A stretch of 56,686 bases of DNA from an uncultured Bacteroidia bacterium. GTDB taxonomy: Bacteria; Bacteroidota; Bacteroidia; Bacteroidales; Prolixibacteraceae. Made by a program: the position numbers and the translations under genes. Numbering within the stretch: position 1 is the first letter of the stretch; every line of letters starts with the position of its first letter. The stretch spans positions 1-56,686 of the forward strand of contig CAINVV010000236.1 in the NCBI GenBank assembly GCA_903854235.1, in the 5' to 3' direction. Below are positions 44,482 through 52,043 of the stretch, piece by piece. Under the pieces are notes generated by a model. The model was not told the DNA's origin, searched no databases, and saw nothing but the letters and a program-made list of their open reading frames with translations.

Positions 44482-44943
44482 ATGCCAAATACCTATTGTC
44501 AACTTTATGTTCACTATGTTTTTGCAGTTCAAAACAGGATGTCTTTGATTCGTCCTGAATGGAAAGAACATCTTTATCAATATTTAAATGGAATTATCGT
44601 TCACCAGAAAAATCATTTGTATGCCGTAAAAGGTGTTTCAAACCATTTGCATATATTGGTAAGCATGAATGCCAATCAATCCCCGTCTGATCTAATGTAT
44701 TATCTGAAGAGATGTTCTTCAATCTGGATAAATAATGAAAAATTAGTTGCAGGCAGATTCTCCTGGCAGGATGGATTTGGAGCTTTCAGTTATGGAAAAT
44801 CTCAGATTTCCTCATTAATCCAATACATTGATAATCAAGAGAAACATCACTGCAAACAATCTTTTAATGATGAATATCAACAGTTTCTAAGATTATTTGA
44901 AGTAGATTACAATCCCAAATATCTATTAAAAGATATTCAGTAA
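44482..44943 (+). mobile_element. REP-associated Y1 (IS200-like) HUH transposase gene
   Basis: The 153-residue protein is a single-domain Y1 transposase. The HUH motif is NHLHILVSM (His55, His57) and the catalytic Tyr is Tyr104 in AFSYGKSQI. The N-terminal CQLYVHYVFAVQNR is typical of the Bacteroidota members. Such enzymes cut and rejoin single-stranded DNA at hairpins; RAYT-type members act on REP palindromes rather than on an IS. Three copies of a ~70-bp palindromic element surround this gene, which supports the RAYT reading. No TnpB or other accessory gene is present. The frame is intact, so it may be active. Its GC content is clearly lower than that of the neighbouring glycan genes, in keeping with separate origin. 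Confidence 0.88.
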
Positions 44944-44985
44944 AAATTTTCTGAGATAGAAGTTTAAAAGCACGCAATAGTTCCG

Positions 44986-45058
44986 GTTTATCCCCATACG
45001 GGGGAAATGCCCCCGAACTTGCCCTTGGTTCTATTGACCTGTATGCCTTGCATAGAAG
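44986..45058 (+). repeat. REP-like palindromic element, copy 3 (degenerate)
   Basis: ATCCCCATACGGGGGAAA ... CTTGCCCTTGGTTCTATTGACC...ATGCC follows copy 1 base by base with several changes near the end (CTTGCATAGAAGG instead of CTACGGGCAAGG). It lies just downstream of the transposase gene and abuts the 3' end of the minus-strand MBL gene. Confidence 0.7.
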
Positions 45059-45062
45059 GATT

Positions 45063-45779
45063 TTAATTCCTGGTTATCCCGTGGTGCCCTGTCAAAATAT
45101 ATTTAAACGATTTCAGATCCGGCAACTGCTTCAACGATTCAATCTGCTTGGGGGTATCCATGTTGAATGCCTTTACGAAATGTTCTGCCTTGCCGTTGAC
45201 AACGATCAAATTGTCACCCGTTACCAGGTAATCCTTGCCGATCACAAAACAGACAGAACCGGGTGTATGACCTGGCGTGTGAAGAATCTTGATTTGCAAT
45301 CCGTCGATGGAAAGGGTATCGTTGCTGCCGAATAGGGTATAGGGTCCAAAGGCCCAATGCGCTTTGAATGGTCCCATCTTGGCCGTCGTACCGTTGATCA
45401 TCTGCTCCTCCTCGCGGTGCAGGTAGATTTTGGGATTCGTCAGCAAAGGAATGGCCGCTATATGATCCCCGTCCGTATGCGTCAAAAGCACGGTCGAAAT
45501 CTGTTCCGGCGCAATGCCCAGTTTTTTCAGTTGTTCAAGCACCGAACTCTTGCTGAAACCCGCATCCACCATCAGGTAGCTCTTCTTGCCCTTGAAAATA
45601 TAGGCATTCACAAAATTATCCTTCACACAGAAGACCGAATCATTGATCGCCGAAGTTTCGGCAGGTGTCATCTTACTGGTTCCAATTTTGAAGTTGAGGT
45701 AGAATCCGGCTCCAGCCAACACCAGCACCCCAACTACCGTACCAATTCCCCACAGGGAAATTTTAACTGCTTTTTTCAT
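45063..45779 (-). CDS. Membrane-anchored MBL-fold metallo-hydrolase
   Basis: An N-terminal membrane segment (ISLWGIGTVVGVLVLAGAGFYL, about 7-28) is followed by a metallo-beta-lactamase fold: HTDGDHIAAIP (first metal site; Asp stands where many members have the second His of HxHxDH, a known variant), HTPGHTPGSVCF, VTGDNLIV and GHHGI at the C-terminus. The substrate is unknown; thiol-ester, lactone or phosphodiester hydrolysis are all possible in this superfamily. The gene is on the minus strand, 45 bp downstream of the metallophosphoesterase, probably in one operon with it. It does not look related to the glycan locus. Confidence 0.85.
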   Translation of the reverse strand: MKKAVKISLWGIGTVVGVLVLAGAGFYLNFKIGTSKMTPAETSAINDSVFCVKDNFVNAYIFKGKKSYLMVDAGFSKSSVLEQLKKLGIAPEQISTVLLTHTDGDHIAAIPLLTNPKIYLHREEEQMINGTTAKMGPFKAHWAFGPYTLFGSNDTLSIDGLQIKILHTPGHTPGSVCFVIGKDYLVTGDNLIVVNGKAEHFVKAFNMDTPKQIESLKQLPDLKSFKYILTGHHGITRN

Positions 45780-45824
45780 GGTCCTAATTTTTATCCTCTA
45801 AATTTCTTATCCATCATTCATCAT

Positions 45825-46934
45825 TCACTTAAACTCGACCTCCACCACAACAATTTCCGACTTTCCCACCGTTCGTACCGGAGGTCCCCACAACATGATT
45901 CCGCTGGTCACAAACACGTTTGTATTCAAAACTTTCCGGTAGCCCCAGCTCAATGGATAGAAATTTTTTAGGATCAGGTTAAGTGGAAAGAGCTGGCCAT
46001 TGTGGGTGTGGCCCGAAAACTGAATATCCACGGCTGTTTTGCTGTTTAAAACGATGTCCGTGGGACGGTGGTCCATCAGGATCGCAGGCAGTGAATCGGA
46101 GGCGGATTTCATCAGTACGCCAATCGGTTCCCGCTCATATTTATTGTCCAGCCTTCCCGCAAGGCTAAACGCGTGGTCAATGGATACCACCGAATCGCTC
46201 AAGACCGTCATTCCCGCCCTGTCGAAAAAGCCGCCCTTCCTTTGGACCCCATAAGCTTCGTGGTTACCCAATACGGCAAAAACCCCATATTTGGTTTTGA
46301 TCTCCCTGAACATTTTGGCAATCCGATCCAGCTTTTTACCCTCACCGATACCCTCCACGATATCTCCGCCAAACAACATCAGATCAGGCTGGATCTGAGC
46401 GATTTTATCGGCAAACCGCTCCACGAAATGGATGTCCGTCCGCTCCTTCAAATGAAAGTCTGCCACGAAGGCAATTTTAAGATGATCGATCCTGGCAGAC
46501 TTTCGCGGAACGACGACCTTGTATTCGGTGGTCTGGATGTTATTGAAATTGAAGATCCCAAAAACATCAATACCTAGCGGGACAATCAAAAGAGCAGAAA
46601 AAGCAATGATCCTGAATTTGAGACTTTTCAGGGTATCCGTCGAAACCGTTTTAAGCAACCTGTTGAGAAGCAGAAAACTATCAAACAACAGCATCAGCAG
46701 AAAGACGTAGAGGTAATAGGGCAAAATGTACCTGGCAACTAAACTGATCAGGTTGTATTTCAATTCGAAGTTTCCCTCGATCAATAAATTGTTGATCGGG
46801 TAATCCAACACCAGCAACAGGTAAACCAAGGCGTACCAGATGCGGTAGGATGTGCCGATAAAAACTTTCCGGATACGAAAAAAAAGGTAAATATTGGGAA
46901 CAATGCAGATCAACGCGAAGATCAAACCAAACAT
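45825..46934 (-). CDS. Membrane metallophosphoesterase (YkuE/YaeI-like)
   Basis: The first ~130 residues hold four predicted membrane helices (LIFALICIVPNIYLFF, WYALVYLLLVLDYP, ILPYYLYVFLLMLLF, IIAFSALLIVPLGIDVFGIF). The C-terminal domain is a calcineurin-like phosphoesterase with all metal motifs: FVADFHL (around residue 158), FGGDIVEG, LGNHEAYG and SGHTHNGQ. The fold and membrane anchoring match the YkuE/YaeI group, implicated in lipid A or UDP-diacylglucosamine-type or other phosphodiester cleavage, but the substrate cannot be assigned. It is transcribed divergently from the ConA-like gene at 47014, with a 79-bp shared upstream region. Confidence 0.87.
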   Translation of the reverse strand: MFGLIFALICIVPNIYLFFRIRKVFIGTSYRIWYALVYLLLVLDYPINNLLIEGNFELKYNLISLVARYILPYYLYVFLLMLLFDSFLLLNRLLKTVSTDTLKSLKFRIIAFSALLIVPLGIDVFGIFNFNNIQTTEYKVVVPRKSARIDHLKIAFVADFHLKERTDIHFVERFADKIAQIQPDLMLFGGDIVEGIGEGKKLDRIAKMFREIKTKYGVFAVLGNHEAYGVQRKGGFFDRAGMTVLSDSVVSIDHAFSLAGRLDNKYEREPIGVLMKSASDSLPAILMDHRPTDIVLNSKTAVDIQFSGHTHNGQLFPLNLILKNFYPLSWGYRKVLNTNVFVTSGIMLWGPPVRTVGKSEIVVVEVEFK

Positions 46935-47013
46935 ATTGAAAGGAATATGGATTTAAGTCTGAAAGATACCGGAAAAAATAGATAATTTTATCAAACACAA
47001 ATCACAAATTCAG

Positions 47014-47688
47014 ATGCTTAGAAAACTGCTTTCCGCAACCTTTGTGCTTCTCTTTTCTGTTGGAATGCTCCTGGCCAGGGATAAGGCCATACCGTTGAAC
47101 AAGCTCCGGCAAACAGACCTTGGAAATCCTGTCATCGCAGGATCCGCAAAAATTTTAAAGGATGGCATTCAAATCGTTGCCGGAGGGGCGGATATATGGG
47201 GTGTCAGCGACCAGTTTCATTTCTCCTGGATCGAAAAAACTGGTGATTTCGATCTGGCTGCACGCGTCGAAAGTCTCACCGCGACGCATATGTACACAAA
47301 AGCTGGATTGATGGTACGCGAGGAGCTCACGGACAACAGCCGTCACATCTTCTTTCAGCTCTTTCCCGACAACAAGCCCCGGAACAAAAACAACGGAGGT
47401 TTTGAATTTCAATACCGTGCTGCAAAGGGAGGAGAGATGAAAGCAATCTACCCCGCAAAAGCCGATGCCTTGCCGGAGTTTCCCGTCAGCTTCCCGAATT
47501 CCTGGATCAGGCTGAAACGCACGGGAAATGCCTTTACCGGATTCTGTAGTCAGGATGGCAAAACTTGGAAAGCATATACAACCTACTCCCTTGATCTCCC
47601 AAAAAAAATATTTCTGGGAGTGGCTGTCACTTCTCACAATCCAAAGGAATCCGCGACAGCGGTCTTCCGTAATCTGATTTTCAAATGA
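47014..47688 (+). CDS. Secreted concanavalin-like (DUF1349-type) protein
   Basis: A signal peptide (LLSATFVLLFSVGMLLA) precedes a single ~200-residue beta-sandwich. Characteristic strands include GDFDLAARVESLTATHMYTKAGLMVRE, FEFQYRA, NSWIRLKRTGNAFTGFCSQDGKTWKAY and IFLGVAVTSHNP, the pattern of DUF1349/laminin-G-like modules that often accompany carbohydrate enzymes. No catalytic residues are evident; carbohydrate binding is plausible. Its stop overlaps the start of the Ser-type sulfatase (ATGA), so it is made together with that enzyme. Confidence 0.75.
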   Translation: MLRKLLSATFVLLFSVGMLLARDKAIPLNKLRQTDLGNPVIAGSAKILKDGIQIVAGGADIWGVSDQFHFSWIEKTGDFDLAARVESLTATHMYTKAGLMVREELTDNSRHIFFQLFPDNKPRNKNNGGFEFQYRAAKGGEMKAIYPAKADALPEFPVSFPNSWIRLKRTGNAFTGFCSQDGKTWKAYTTYSLDLPKKIFLGVAVTSHNPKESATAVFRNLIFK

Positions 47689-49106
47689 CACCCCTAAAAA
47701 CAGTTTTGCTGGGATTGACCCAACTTGCCGGAGTTTCGGCCTTCGCCGTGAAGCCCAACATCATCTACATCCTGGCCGATGACCTGGGATACGGCGATCT
47801 GAGCTGCTACGGACAAAAACACTTTCAGACGCCCAACCTCGACCGGATGGCCAAAGAGGGAATGCGCTTCACCCAGCATTATGCCGGCTGTGCAGTCAGC
47901 GCTCCCTCCCGCTCCTCCCTGATGACTGGGTTGAATACGGGACATACACCGGTTCGCGGCAATATGGAAGTGGGCGAAGAGGGCCAGTGGCCGCTTCCTG
48001 CCGAAACCATTACCTTTCCAAAACTTTTGAAGGAAGCTGGTTATGTCACTGCCGCCTTCGGTAAATGGGGACTCGGTTTTCCGGGATCGACTGGTGATCC
48101 GAACAAGATGGGTTTCGACCGTTTCTTTGGCTTCAACTGCCAGCGTCTGGCCCACAACTATTATCCAGATCACCTTTGGGACAACCAGGAAAAAATAGTC
48201 CTCGAAAACAATGGCGGAGATCAGATGGAAGATTATGCACCTGACCTGATCCACAAACAGGCCTTGCTTTTTATAGAGAAAAACAAAAGCAAACCCTTCT
48301 TCATCTATTATGCTTCCACCATCCCGCACGCAGAACTGATGGTTCCCGAAAAATACCTCGCAAAATTTCGGGGGAAATTCCCTCCAGAGAAAAAATTCAA
48401 GGGGACAGATGCCGGCGACAAGGGATTCAGAACCGGGCCCTATGGCTCACAAGCCGAAACACACGCAGCCTTTGCAGCCATGATCACCCTGCTCGACAAA
48501 CAGGTTGGCGAATTGCTTGCCAAACTGAAAGAGCTTGGCCTCGATAAAAATACCATCGTCCTCTTCAGTTCCGACAATGGACCGCACCTCGAAGGAGGTG
48601 CCGATCCCGACTATTTCGACAGCAACGGTCCGCTGAGAGGCTACAAAAGAGATCTTTACGAGGGAGGTATCCGCGAGCCAATGATCGTCTGGTGGCCGGG
48701 GAAAATAAAAAAAGGCGCTACCACCAACCACCTCTCTGCCTTCTGGGATGTGCTGCCCACCCTCACCGAATTAACAGGAATACCAACTCCAGCCAATACG
48801 GACGGAATCTCCTTCCTGCCAACCCTGCTGGGACAATCAGGCCAGAAAGAGCACGAAACCATGTACTGGGAGTTTCACGAACAGGACGGACGACAAGCCA
48901 TTCGCAAGGGGAACTGGAAACTGGTCAGGTACAAGGTACTGATTCCTGCCAAAACGACCACGGAGTTGTACGATCTGAGCAAGGACCTTGGGGAAACCAG
49001 CAATATCGCGGATCAGCATCCCGAAATCGTAGCCGACCTGATGAAAATAATGGCACAATCCAGAGTTCCTTCCGAAGCATTTAAGTTTGAACCTGTCAAA
49101 AACTAA
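47685..49106 (+). CDS. S1-family sulfatase, Ser-type (5), arylsulfatase A-like
   Basis: The gene is coupled by ATGA to the ConA-like gene. A weak signal (LLGLTQLAGVSAFA) precedes a typical arylsulfatase: NIIYILADDLGYGDLSCYG, CAVSAPSRSSLMTG, AAFGKWGLG, YYASTIPHAEL, LFSSDNGPHLEGGADP and NWKLVRYK. The formylglycine position is Ser72 (SAPSR), not Cys as in the other four sulfatases of the window. Ser-type sulfatases are matured by the radical-SAM enzyme anSME and cannot be matured by the aerobic FGE. It is probably an exo- or oligosaccharide sulfatase of the same pathway. The gap to the following GH105 is 6 bp. Confidence 0.92.
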   Translation: MTPLKTVLLGLTQLAGVSAFAVKPNIIYILADDLGYGDLSCYGQKHFQTPNLDRMAKEGMRFTQHYAGCAVSAPSRSSLMTGLNTGHTPVRGNMEVGEEGQWPLPAETITFPKLLKEAGYVTAAFGKWGLGFPGSTGDPNKMGFDRFFGFNCQRLAHNYYPDHLWDNQEKIVLENNGGDQMEDYAPDLIHKQALLFIEKNKSKPFFIYYASTIPHAELMVPEKYLAKFRGKFPPEKKFKGTDAGDKGFRTGPYGSQAETHAAFAAMITLLDKQVGELLAKLKELGLDKNTIVLFSSDNGPHLEGGADPDYFDSNGPLRGYKRDLYEGGIREPMIVWWPGKIKKGATTNHLSAFWDVLPTLTELTGIPTPANTDGISFLPTLLGQSGQKEHETMYWEFHEQDGRQAIRKGNWKLVRYKVLIPAKTTTELYDLSKDLGETSNIADQHPEIVADLMKIMAQSRVPSEAFKFEPVKN

Positions 49107-49112
49107 ACGACC

Positions 49113-50189
49113 TTGAGAATCTCTTTTAGGCTTCTGATCTACTTTTCCCTCTTGTTTCTTCCAATGCTCGCCATCAGCCATCCCCGGCAGGAAAAGGAGG
49201 CTAAAACAGTGGTCACAGCTTCTGCTTCCGAAACCGGCAGAAAAATCGTGGCCGATATCCTGAATCGTCCTACCGGCTGCAGGTACCAGAAGGCCTGCAC
49301 CTATTACGGCAGCCTGATCTTTGCAGAAGCTGTTGGCGATAGCAACATCACGAATCAGTTGGCTGCAAAGTATGCGCCCTATCTGTCGGGCAAACGGAAA
49401 CCACGGTCCGGACACGTCGATTACAATGTTTTCGCCATCTGGCCCTTCGCAATCTATCAAAATACCGCTAGGGAAATTTATCTGCAACAAGCCAAAAAAC
49501 AGGCAGACAGCGAATTTTTAAAACTAGATGCAGACGGATTGACCTCCTATTCCAGGTACTGGGTCGACGACATGTACATGGTTGGCTCCCTGCAAATACA
49601 GGCATACAAGGCAACCAAAGACACCCTCTACCTCAACAGGGCCGCCAGGCAGCTGGTGGTCTACTGCGACAAACTACAACGGGAAAACGGACTCTTTTTT
49701 CACAGAAAGGATGCACCTTTTTTCTGGGGACGAGGAAACGGATGGGCCGCTGCCGCAATGACGGAGGTGCTGTTGGTACTTCCCGAAAACAACAAATATT
49801 TTCCACCCCTGATCACCACCTACCGGAAGATGATGAAGACCCTGCTTCAATTTCAGGGAACTGATGGTATGTGGCACCAATTGCTGGACGATCCGGCCAG
49901 CTACCCCGAATCCTCATGCACGGGAATGTTCCTCTATGCCCTCGCATCCGGACTGAAATCGGGATGGCTCCCTGCCGGGGAGTACCGTGAAAATATTTCA
50001 AAAGGGTGGAATGCCCTGGCGGGATATGTCACTCCAAAGGGGAAGGTGAAAAATGTCTGCGTGGGAACCAATGCCAAAGACAACAGGAAACACTACCTCA
50101 CCCGCCCCAAAAGCACAGGGAATTTCCACGGTCAGGCCGCAGTGCTCTGGGCCGCTACCGCGATGATCAGGCTGAATGGAGAACGGTAA
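49113..50189 (+). CDS. GH105 unsaturated uronyl hydrolase, copy B
   Basis: The start is a TTG at 49113, giving a signal peptide (FRLLIYFSLLFLPMLAISHP); the next Met would cut it short. The mature protein is a helical toroid with YWVDDMYM (Asp152/Asp153, the catalytic Asp region), FWGRGNGWAAAAM (Trp205 onward) and DGMWHQLLDDPASYPESSCTGMF, all GH105/GH88 signatures. It would open unsaturated uronyl ends generated by a lyase. It shares motifs but little overall similarity with the GH105 at 13927, suggesting a different aglycone or linkage. It closes the ConA-sulfatase-GH105 unit. A 308-bp non-coding gap follows. Confidence 0.9.
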   Translation: MRISFRLLIYFSLLFLPMLAISHPRQEKEAKTVVTASASETGRKIVADILNRPTGCRYQKACTYYGSLIFAEAVGDSNITNQLAAKYAPYLSGKRKPRSGHVDYNVFAIWPFAIYQNTAREIYLQQAKKQADSEFLKLDADGLTSYSRYWVDDMYMVGSLQIQAYKATKDTLYLNRAARQLVVYCDKLQRENGLFFHRKDAPFFWGRGNGWAAAAMTEVLLVLPENNKYFPPLITTYRKMMKTLLQFQGTDGMWHQLLDDPASYPESSCTGMFLYALASGLKSGWLPAGEYRENISKGWNALAGYVTPKGKVKNVCVGTNAKDNRKHYLTRPKSTGNFHGQAAVLWAATAMIRLNGER

Positions 50190-50497
50190 AAGTGCATCGC
50201 CTACTCTGTTTCTAAACTTCAGATTGATGCTTAATGGTCCAAAATAGTTGATAAACGAAATTTCTAACCGTTTGATTGGTGACGAATTAATATTAACGCT
50301 ATTTTTAGGCTTTCAATTGAGGGATTCGGCGCTACTACTACGACTATTGCATAACAGCCTTTCCAGGGTACGAGGTTCAAGGGTACCCCTAACTATTTGT
50401 GAAAAATAATGAACAGGATGTCGTTTGACATTTACACATTGGTACGTCTCGTCCCTTCTTGAAAATACAAATTATATCACTATAGATTGATTTCAGA
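50190..50497. other. Non-coding gap upstream of the cytochrome-SUMF1 operon
   Basis: These 308 bases hold no credible gene. A 6-bp inverted repeat (GGGTAC...GTACCC, 50366-50388) lies about 110 bp before the ATG, and TTGACA followed by AT-rich sequence occurs at about 50425. No clear TAnnTTTG promoter is seen. The space is large enough to carry the promoter and an operator for the redox module. Confidence 0.5.
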
Positions 50498-52030
50498 ATG
50501 AAGTTGAGCAATGCATTCAAAGGAAAATATGCGAAATTCCTGTTTGTGGGAATCGGGATCTTACTTTCCGTCCTCTTTATACTATCCCTGGAAGGTGTCT
50601 CAGATTACACCTCTTCCGACAAATATTGCGTCTCCTGTCACATCCACCCGGTACAGGATCAAAACTGGCGACTCTCCGAGCACTACAACAACAAGGCAGG
50701 CTTCGTGACCCACTGCATCGACTGCCACCTGCCGCCCAAAGGGCACGGATACCTTCCGGCGAAAGCCAAACACGGGATCAAGGATGTATATGGCAAACTA
50801 TTTAAGGACAGTGCTTCCTTCGACTGGGAAACCAGAAAAACACTCGAGAATGCAAAGGGATATGTCTACGAACAATCCTGCATCAAGTGCCACCAGAATC
50901 TTTTTCCCGCCACACTTTCTGTGAATGGCAGCAATGCCCACCTCCAATATGTCAACGCACCGGAGGGGACTAAGCCCAATTGCATCAACTGCCACCTCAA
51001 CGTGGGGCACTACGACAAGAACAACCTCCACGCCCACAATGCCAGCTTTGGGGTGACCGAAACGGTAGCCAAGGAGCTCTTCGCGGAAACGACACACATT
51101 CAGAAATTTGAAAATTTTGCCGAAAAAGTCCCCGGAACGACCCTTACCTTCGAACTTGTTGCCATCCCGGAAGGAACCTTCGAAATGGGAAGCCCCGAGA
51201 AGGAAGAACTTCGGAAACCGGATGAGGGTCCGGTCAGGAAGGTGCACCTCTCCAGATTCTTTATGGGCAAGGCCGAAGTGAGCTGGGACGAGTATCTCGA
51301 ATTTTTCAAGGCAACTGCCTCCCAGGGCCGCAAGGAAGCGGTAGTGAACCAACCCGTCACGGACGCCATTACTGGCCCGACTCCGCCATGGGGCGCCCCC
51401 GACCAGGGATGGGGCAAAGGCTCCCACCCAGCCATCACGATGTCGTGGAAGGCGGCCAATACCTACTGCCAGTGGCTTTCCAAAAAAACAGGCAAGAAAT
51501 ACAGGCTCCCGACCGAAGCCGAATGGGAATATGCCTGCCGTGGTGGTTCGAAAGATCCCTATTTCTTTGCAGGAAGTCCGAAGAAATTCAGCTCCACAGG
51601 GATGATGAACAAGATCTTCGGTCCGGACACGACCGTCATCAACTCCTATGTGGTCTACAAGGTGAACAGTTCATCCAAAACCAAAGAGCCCGGATCCGTC
51701 AAGGCCAATCCGTTTGGATTAAAGAATATGCTGGGAAATGTGGCGGAGTTCTGCTCCGACTTCTATGCCCCCAAAAGCTACAAGTCAGCCTCCGGTGAGA
51801 CCCTCAACAATCCTACGGGTCCCGAAAACGGACAGGAACACGTGATCCGCGGCGGCTCCTTCAAGAGCGATGCCAAGGATGTGCGCAGTGCCGCCAGGGA
51901 TTTCACCAAAACCAAGGCCTGGCTGATGACGGATCCTCAGATGCCCAAAAGCGTCTGGTGGTACTCCGACAGCAACGACGTAGGTTTCAGAATTGTATGT
52001 GAAGCAGACTCCACGGTAGTGGGACAATAA
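50498..52030 (+). CDS. Tetrahaem NapC/NrfH-type cytochrome c fused to a SUMF1/FGE-like domain
   Basis: The first ~190 residues are a membrane-anchored tetrahaem cytochrome: one membrane helix (FLFVGIGILLSVLFILSLEG, about 14-33) and four CXXCH motifs (44-48, 73-77, 128-132, 162-166), the count and layout of NrfH-type quinol dehydrogenases. From about residue 215 a SUMF1-fold domain follows (AIPEGTFEMGSPEKEE; RLPTEAEWEYACRGG; GNVAEFC near 411; HVIRGGSF near 450; VGFRIVC near 494). The copper-binding Cys pair of true formylglycine-generating enzymes, expected just after RGGS, is replaced by KSDAKD, so it is probably not a sulfatase-maturing enzyme. It heads an operon with two Gfo/Idh/MocA oxidoreductases and a ThuA protein. 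An electron-transfer role for periplasmic sugar redox chemistry is inferred. Confidence 0.87.
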   Translation: MKLSNAFKGKYAKFLFVGIGILLSVLFILSLEGVSDYTSSDKYCVSCHIHPVQDQNWRLSEHYNNKAGFVTHCIDCHLPPKGHGYLPAKAKHGIKDVYGKLFKDSASFDWETRKTLENAKGYVYEQSCIKCHQNLFPATLSVNGSNAHLQYVNAPEGTKPNCINCHLNVGHYDKNNLHAHNASFGVTETVAKELFAETTHIQKFENFAEKVPGTTLTFELVAIPEGTFEMGSPEKEELRKPDEGPVRKVHLSRFFMGKAEVSWDEYLEFFKATASQGRKEAVVNQPVTDAITGPTPPWGAPDQGWGKGSHPAITMSWKAANTYCQWLSKKTGKKYRLPTEAEWEYACRGGSKDPYFFAGSPKKFSSTGMMNKIFGPDTTVINSYVVYKVNSSSKTKEPGSVKANPFGLKNMLGNVAEFCSDFYAPKSYKSASGETLNNPTGPENGQEHVIRGGSFKSDAKDVRSAARDFTKTKAWLMTDPQMPKSVWWYSDSNDVGFRIVCEADSTVVGQ

Positions 52031-52043
52031 TGAATGGATAGCC

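Noticed and set aside
45063-45779. HTDGDH in the MBL protein as a broken active site
   Set aside because: Asp in place of the second His is a recurrent variant in the superfamily and the remaining metal motifs are intact, so an active enzyme is likely.
51140-52030. The SUMF1 domain as a formylglycine-generating enzyme maturing the local sulfatases
   Set aside because: The Cys pair that binds copper in true FGE, expected just after RGGS, is missing (KSDAKD there), and one sulfatase is Ser-type, which FGE cannot convert.
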